From contig JACKDR010000008.1 of the NCBI GenBank assembly GCA_020633495.1, positions 236,887 to 300,886 of the forward strand: 64,000 bases of DNA, written 5' to 3'. The DNA is from Kofleriaceae bacterium. Lineage in GTDB: Bacteria; Myxococcota_A; Polyangia; Haliangiales; Haliangiaceae. The translations under genes and the position numbers were made by a program. Of this stretch, positions 60,810-64,000 are shown piece by piece (positions within the stretch are counted from its first letter, which is position 1; the number at the start of each line of letters is the position of its first letter). The notes under the pieces were generated by a model that was not told where the DNA came from, ran no database searches, and saw only the letters and a program-made list of their open reading frames with translations.

Positions 60810-61499
60810 TCACAGCTGCGGCAGCAGGCTGTCGCAGTCGAAGGTGTCGGACGTGACGCCGGCGCCGGTGACGACGAAGCCGTCGATCACGGCGCGGGTG
60901 TCGCCGGTGACCGCGCCCATGTTGCTGCCGAGCTGGACGCCGAGCTGCAGCGTCGCCGCGTTCGAGGTGCCGGTGATCGACGCGGTGGCGTCGGCGGCGG
61001 TCGCGGTCACGGTGACGTCGCTGCCGGTGCGCTGGAACCGCAGCGTCGCGGCGGTCAGCGCCGTCGCCTGCAGGTCGGCGGTGCCCGACGGCTGGTCGGC
61101 GACGCCGAGCCCGACCGTGGGGAACGTGCCGAGACCGGCGGTGAAGATCTGGGTCGGCTGCGCCACCGCCTCGGACACCGCGGCCTGGACGAACGCGCCG
61201 GTGCCCGCGGCGGTGAAGTCGCTGACGGTGAAGGTGGCGTCGAAGTCGCCGGTGAGCCCGGTCTGGGTGACCTCGAGCGCCGAGCCGGCGTCCATGTCGG
61301 TCGCGGTCAGCACCAGCGCGCCGCCGGTGATCGCGGCGCCGGCGCCGACGTCGGCGCGGACCTTCCACAGCGACAGGCAGCCGCGGGCGTCGATGGCGCG
61401 GGCGTCGACGCCCGCGACCGGGGCGTCGGTGGTCACCTCGTCGTCGCCACACGCGCCGAGCGCCAGCGCGCCACACGTCACCAGCAGGGGCAGCCGCAT
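60810..61499 (-). CDS. Hypothetical lipoprotein
   Basis: A 229-residue lipoprotein (leader LALGACGD, Cys17) with an acidic linker and a ~185-residue Thr/Ala/Gly-rich domain of alternating strands (FDATFTVSDFTAAGTGAF, VTVTATAADATASITG), probably a beta-sandwich. A C-terminal DTFDCDS and an early RGCLS Cys could pair. No catalytic motif. Start at the ATG before the leader. Confidence 0.72.
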   Translation of the reverse strand: MRLPLLVTCGALALGACGDDEVTTDAPVAGVDARAIDARGCLSLWKVRADVGAGAAITGGALVLTATDMDAGSALEVTQTGLTGDFDATFTVSDFTAAGTGAFVQAAVSEAVAQPTQIFTAGLGTFPTVGLGVADQPSGTADLQATALTAATLRFQRTGSDVTVTATAADATASITGTSNAATLQLGVQLGSNMGAVTGDTRAVIDGFVVTGAGVTSDTFDCDSLLPQL

Positions 61500-61570
61500 G
61501 GCCGGATCATCGCACGCCGGCGCACACCGCGGAACATTGCGGCCGCGGCCCGCGGGCGGTACCAGGGAGC

Positions 61571-62614
61571 ATGCGACGGCTCGCGCTCGCCGTGGCGGCG
61601 ATCACGCTGGCGGGCTGCGATCCGCCGCCGCCGACGGTGACCGTCGCGGCGCCCCGCGACGGCACGGTGATCACCAGCCGCGATCCGGTGCGGCTCGACG
61701 TCGTGGTGCGCGGGCCACGACGGCTGCGCGGCCTGCGGCTCGTGGTCGCGGGTCAGGCGGTCACCGCCGAGGTGACGCCGACCCTGGCCGGCCGCGACTG
61801 CCGGCGCGGCTGCGACGCCGTGGTGTGGTGGCCCGGCGACGAGGCGCGCGAGGGCACCAACCGGCTCGAGCTCGTGGTCACCGACGAGCGCGGACGCAGC
61901 GGCGCGGCGCGGCTGGCGATGCGGTTCGAGGACGCGCCGCGGGCCCGCCTGCGGGTCCCGGCGTCGAGCGATCAGCTCGGCGTCGGCCGGCTCGTGGTCA
62001 CCGCCGACGTCGTCGACCGCGGCGTGGTCCGCGGCACCGTCGAGATCGACGGCACCCGGCGCGGCGCGATGGCGATCGCCGGCGACTGCCGGCGCGGCTG
62101 CGTCGCGACGTGGCCGTGGGACACCCGCGCCGAGACCGCGGGGCGTCACCACCTGGCGGTCACGCTGGTCGATCAGGCCGGCCGCACCACCGCGCTGCAG
62201 CGCGACGTCGTCCTCGGCGACGCCCCGTACGTGCGCGCGATCGAGGTCACCGGCGAGCGTGACTTCGGCGCCCTCGACGTCGAGGTCCACGTCGTCGACG
62301 CCCACGACGTCCCGGTGGCGTGCGCCGGCGCCGCCACCGGGCTGGCCCCGGTCGATCGCACCGACGTCCGCTACGCGGTCGACGCGCTGCTGATCCGCCG
62401 CGACGGCCAGACCCTCGGCACCCTGCCCGACGGCCCGCTGCGGGTCCGCGTCACCGAGGACGACGCCGATCCGTGCCCGGTCCCGCCCGGCCGCAGCGAC
62501 GATCTGATCGGGACCAGCCCGGCGCTGCCCGCCGCCGAGCTGCTCGGCGCGCCGCTGAGCTTCGACGACGTGGTCTACCTCGAGCTCGCGTCCGGCCGGC
62601 CGCTGCGGCGCTGA
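61571..62614 (+). CDS. Lipoprotein with two related Ig-like repeats
   Basis: A 347-residue lipoprotein (Cys16 in LAGCDP). Residues ~22-115 and ~130-215 are related beta-sandwich units. The end of each carries a DCRRGC motif followed by Trp and then N-x-L-x-x-x-x-x-D-x-x-G-R-(S/T) or its close equivalent (LELVVTDERGRS, LAVTLVDQAGRT). The C-terminal ~130 residues are a separate unit with ADPCPVPPG near the end. Its last ~40 bases overlap the convergent MFS gene. Function unknown. Confidence 0.75.
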   Translation: MRRLALAVAAITLAGCDPPPPTVTVAAPRDGTVITSRDPVRLDVVVRGPRRLRGLRLVVAGQAVTAEVTPTLAGRDCRRGCDAVVWWPGDEAREGTNRLELVVTDERGRSGAARLAMRFEDAPRARLRVPASSDQLGVGRLVVTADVVDRGVVRGTVEIDGTRRGAMAIAGDCRRGCVATWPWDTRAETAGRHHLAVTLVDQAGRTTALQRDVVLGDAPYVRAIEVTGERDFGALDVEVHVVDAHDVPVACAGAATGLAPVDRTDVRYAVDALLIRRDGQTLGTLPDGPLRVRVTEDDADPCPVPPGRSDDLIGTSPALPAAELLGAPLSFDDVVYLELASGRPLRR

Positions 62615-63852
62615 GCCGCGGCGATCACGGCGAGGCCGACCGGCTGCGCGGCCAGCGCGATCAGCGCCGCGGTCGTGCCGGCGGCGTCGGCGAGGACGCC
62701 GAGCAACCAGGGCAGCGCCAGGCCCAGGGGCGTGAACAGGTGCGCGGCGGCCTGGACCGTGCCCGAGCGGCCGGGCAGCGCGGCGTAGGCCTGCGCCGAC
62801 GCCAGCGGGTACAGCGGCGCCGCGGTGGCGCCGACCGCGATCATCAGCAGCAGCGACGCCCACGCGGTCGGCGCGGCGAGCCACGCGGCGTACGCCACCG
62901 TGCACGCCACCGACGACGCCAGCAGCAGGCGCAGCGCGGCGACGCGACGGAGCAGGCGATCGACGACGACCAGGCCGATCGCGCCGCCGGCGACGAAGCC
63001 GGCGAGCACGGCGCTACGGGTCACCGCGCCGGCGCCGAGCTCGTCGCGCAGGTGCAGGCTCGCGAACACGACCAGGATCTCGTCGAGCAGGTCGCACAGG
63101 GTCAGCCCGAACAGCCACGCCAGCAGGTGACGATCGGTGAGCGCCAGGCGCAGCGCCGCCCACAGGCCGCGGCCGTCGGCGTCGCCGTCGTCGCCGGCGG
63201 CGCGGTCGTCGCCGTCGTCGCCGTCGCCGGCGCGCGCCGCCCCGGACGGCAGGTCGCCGCCGCGCACCGCGACCAACACGGCCCACGCCGCGACCATCGC
63301 GCCGACGATCGCGAAGCCGGCCCGCCAGCCCAGGCCCACCACGGCGAGCGCGGCGATCAGCGCCGGCGCCGCGAGATCGCCGACCAGCCCCATCAGGCCC
63401 CACCGCAGCATCGCGCGATCGCGACCGTGGACGTAGGTGTCGACCAGGCTGGCCTGGGCCAGCCCGACCGCGATCCCCGACGACGTCCCGCTGATCGCCT
63501 CGGCGACGATCAGCCACGACGGCGCCGGCGCCAGCGCCGCGATCCACGACCCGACCGCCAGCCCGGCGAGCCCGCACACCACGAACCAGCGCCGGGGCAA
63601 CCGGTCCGCGGCCAGAAACGCCAGCGGCTCGAGCACCATGGCGACCAGCCCGGGCCCGAGCAGCAGCAGCCAGGTCAGCTCGGCGTACGAGGTGTCGAAC
63701 GCGGCGCGGACGCCCGGCGCCGCCACCACGGGCACGCCGGAGGCCAGCTCGTCGAGCAGCTCGACGCCCAGCAGCAGGCTCGCGATCGTGAGCAGCCGGC
63801 CGAGGCCGGCCGCGACCGCAGGTCAGATGGGCTCGGTCAGGCGGCGTGTCAC
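62575..63852 (-). CDS. MFS-type transporter, N terminus frameshifted
   Basis: The clear reading frame to 63735 encodes 386 residues of alternating hydrophobic segments (about 11 of 12 helices) typical of the major facilitator superfamily, with an acidic Gly/Asp-rich central loop (GDGDDGDDRAAGDDGDAD). The missing first helix (LLTIASLLLGVELLDELASG) lies just upstream in the same frame, but its start is blocked by an in-frame TGA near 63825. Reading from GTG 63852 (VTRRLTEPSDLRSR) and shifting frame near 63800 restores it. The likely true gene is 62575-63852. Substrate unknown. Confidence 0.65.
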
Positions 63853-63890
63853 GAGCGCGATCGTAGCACCGCGCGCGCGCGCACGCCGGG

Positions 63891-64000
63891 TCATTCCGCG
63901 ATCGGCGACGGCCCGCCGCGGGCGTCGAGGTAGCGGCGCAGCGACGCGTCGTCGACCGACACCGGCTCGAGCCACAGCTCCTCCTGATCGCGCACCCACC
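63891..64000 (-). CDS. C-terminal fragment of a gene cut by the window edge
   Basis: TCA at 63891-63893 is the stop (TGA on the minus strand). The frame is open to the end of the window and encodes at least 35 residues (ending in DARGGPSPIAE), with an Asp/Glu/Leu-rich helix. The gene lies in the same direction as the MFS gene, 38 bases upstream, so they could be one transcription unit. Family unknown. Confidence 0.6.
   Translation of the reverse strand, partial: WVRDQEELWLEPVSVDDASLRRYLDARGGPSPIAE

Overview
The window is very GC-rich, with G or C at almost every third codon position. It encodes Hanks-type Ser/Thr kinases, a kinase/ATPase/TPR architecture, MopE-type metal-binding motifs and many 'Cys + Asp/Ala/Pro-rich linker' lipoproteins. 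This points to a myxobacterium-like member of the Myxococcota (Haliangium/Kofleria-type Polyangia is my guess). That placement is inferred from gene content only. I see no rRNA, tRNA, CRISPR array, prophage or insertion sequence. About 57 genes fill the window, intergenic gaps are all under about 300 bp, and strand switches are frequent.

Layout. 1-5.3 kb: envelope/lipoprotein genes, an inactive-receiver/ATPase regulator, an alpha/beta hydrolase and a GFA-family protein. 5.3-9.5 kb: a surface-polysaccharide cluster (epimerase, GT2 glycosyltransferase, SAM methyltransferase, and a divergent Wzx-like flippase). 9.5-16.6 kb: a lipoprotein with an internal domain duplication, a degenerate zinc-protease-like membrane protein, a GT2/Rossmann fusion, a MopE/choice-of-anchor-L lipoprotein and a methyltransferase. 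16.6-24.7 kb: a frameshifted Hanks kinase coupled to a ChaC-like gene, an ArsC/Spx-like protein, a glyoxalase with a histone-H1-like tail, an M55 D-aminopeptidase and a giant kinase/pseudo-cyclase/AAA/TPR protein. 24.8-33.5 kb: a ferritin-like lipoprotein, an epimerase, the second giant kinase and repeat-bearing lipoproteins. 33.6-38.8 kb: an exported GlgX-like GH13 lipoprotein divergent from an M16 peptidase.

39.4-44 kb holds the most unusual group. A C39/papain-like peptidase gene overlaps an ATP-grasp ligase gene with a long Lys-rich repeat tail, and an EF-G-like GTPase follows. 44.6-50 kb: an esterase, then a kinase-PEGA gene coupled to a TPR/membrane gene, and a duplicated-domain lipoprotein. 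50.4-54.7 kb: a cytochrome P460-like lipoprotein, a WGR-like protein, a DUF434 protein and a short esterase/barrel operon. 54.8-64 kb: barrel proteins and lipoproteins, an MbfA-like ferritin/VIT1 protein, an SMI1-like/TPR protein, an MFS transporter and a partial gene at the edge.

A cross-cutting observation: at least six genes (near 12.1, 17.7, 47.1, 60.25, 60.4 and 63.8 kb) make sense only if read through one or more frameshifts. All of these lie in GGC/GCC-type short repeats. Uncorrected assembly indels are the likeliest cause, so these genes should not be called true pseudogenes on this evidence.
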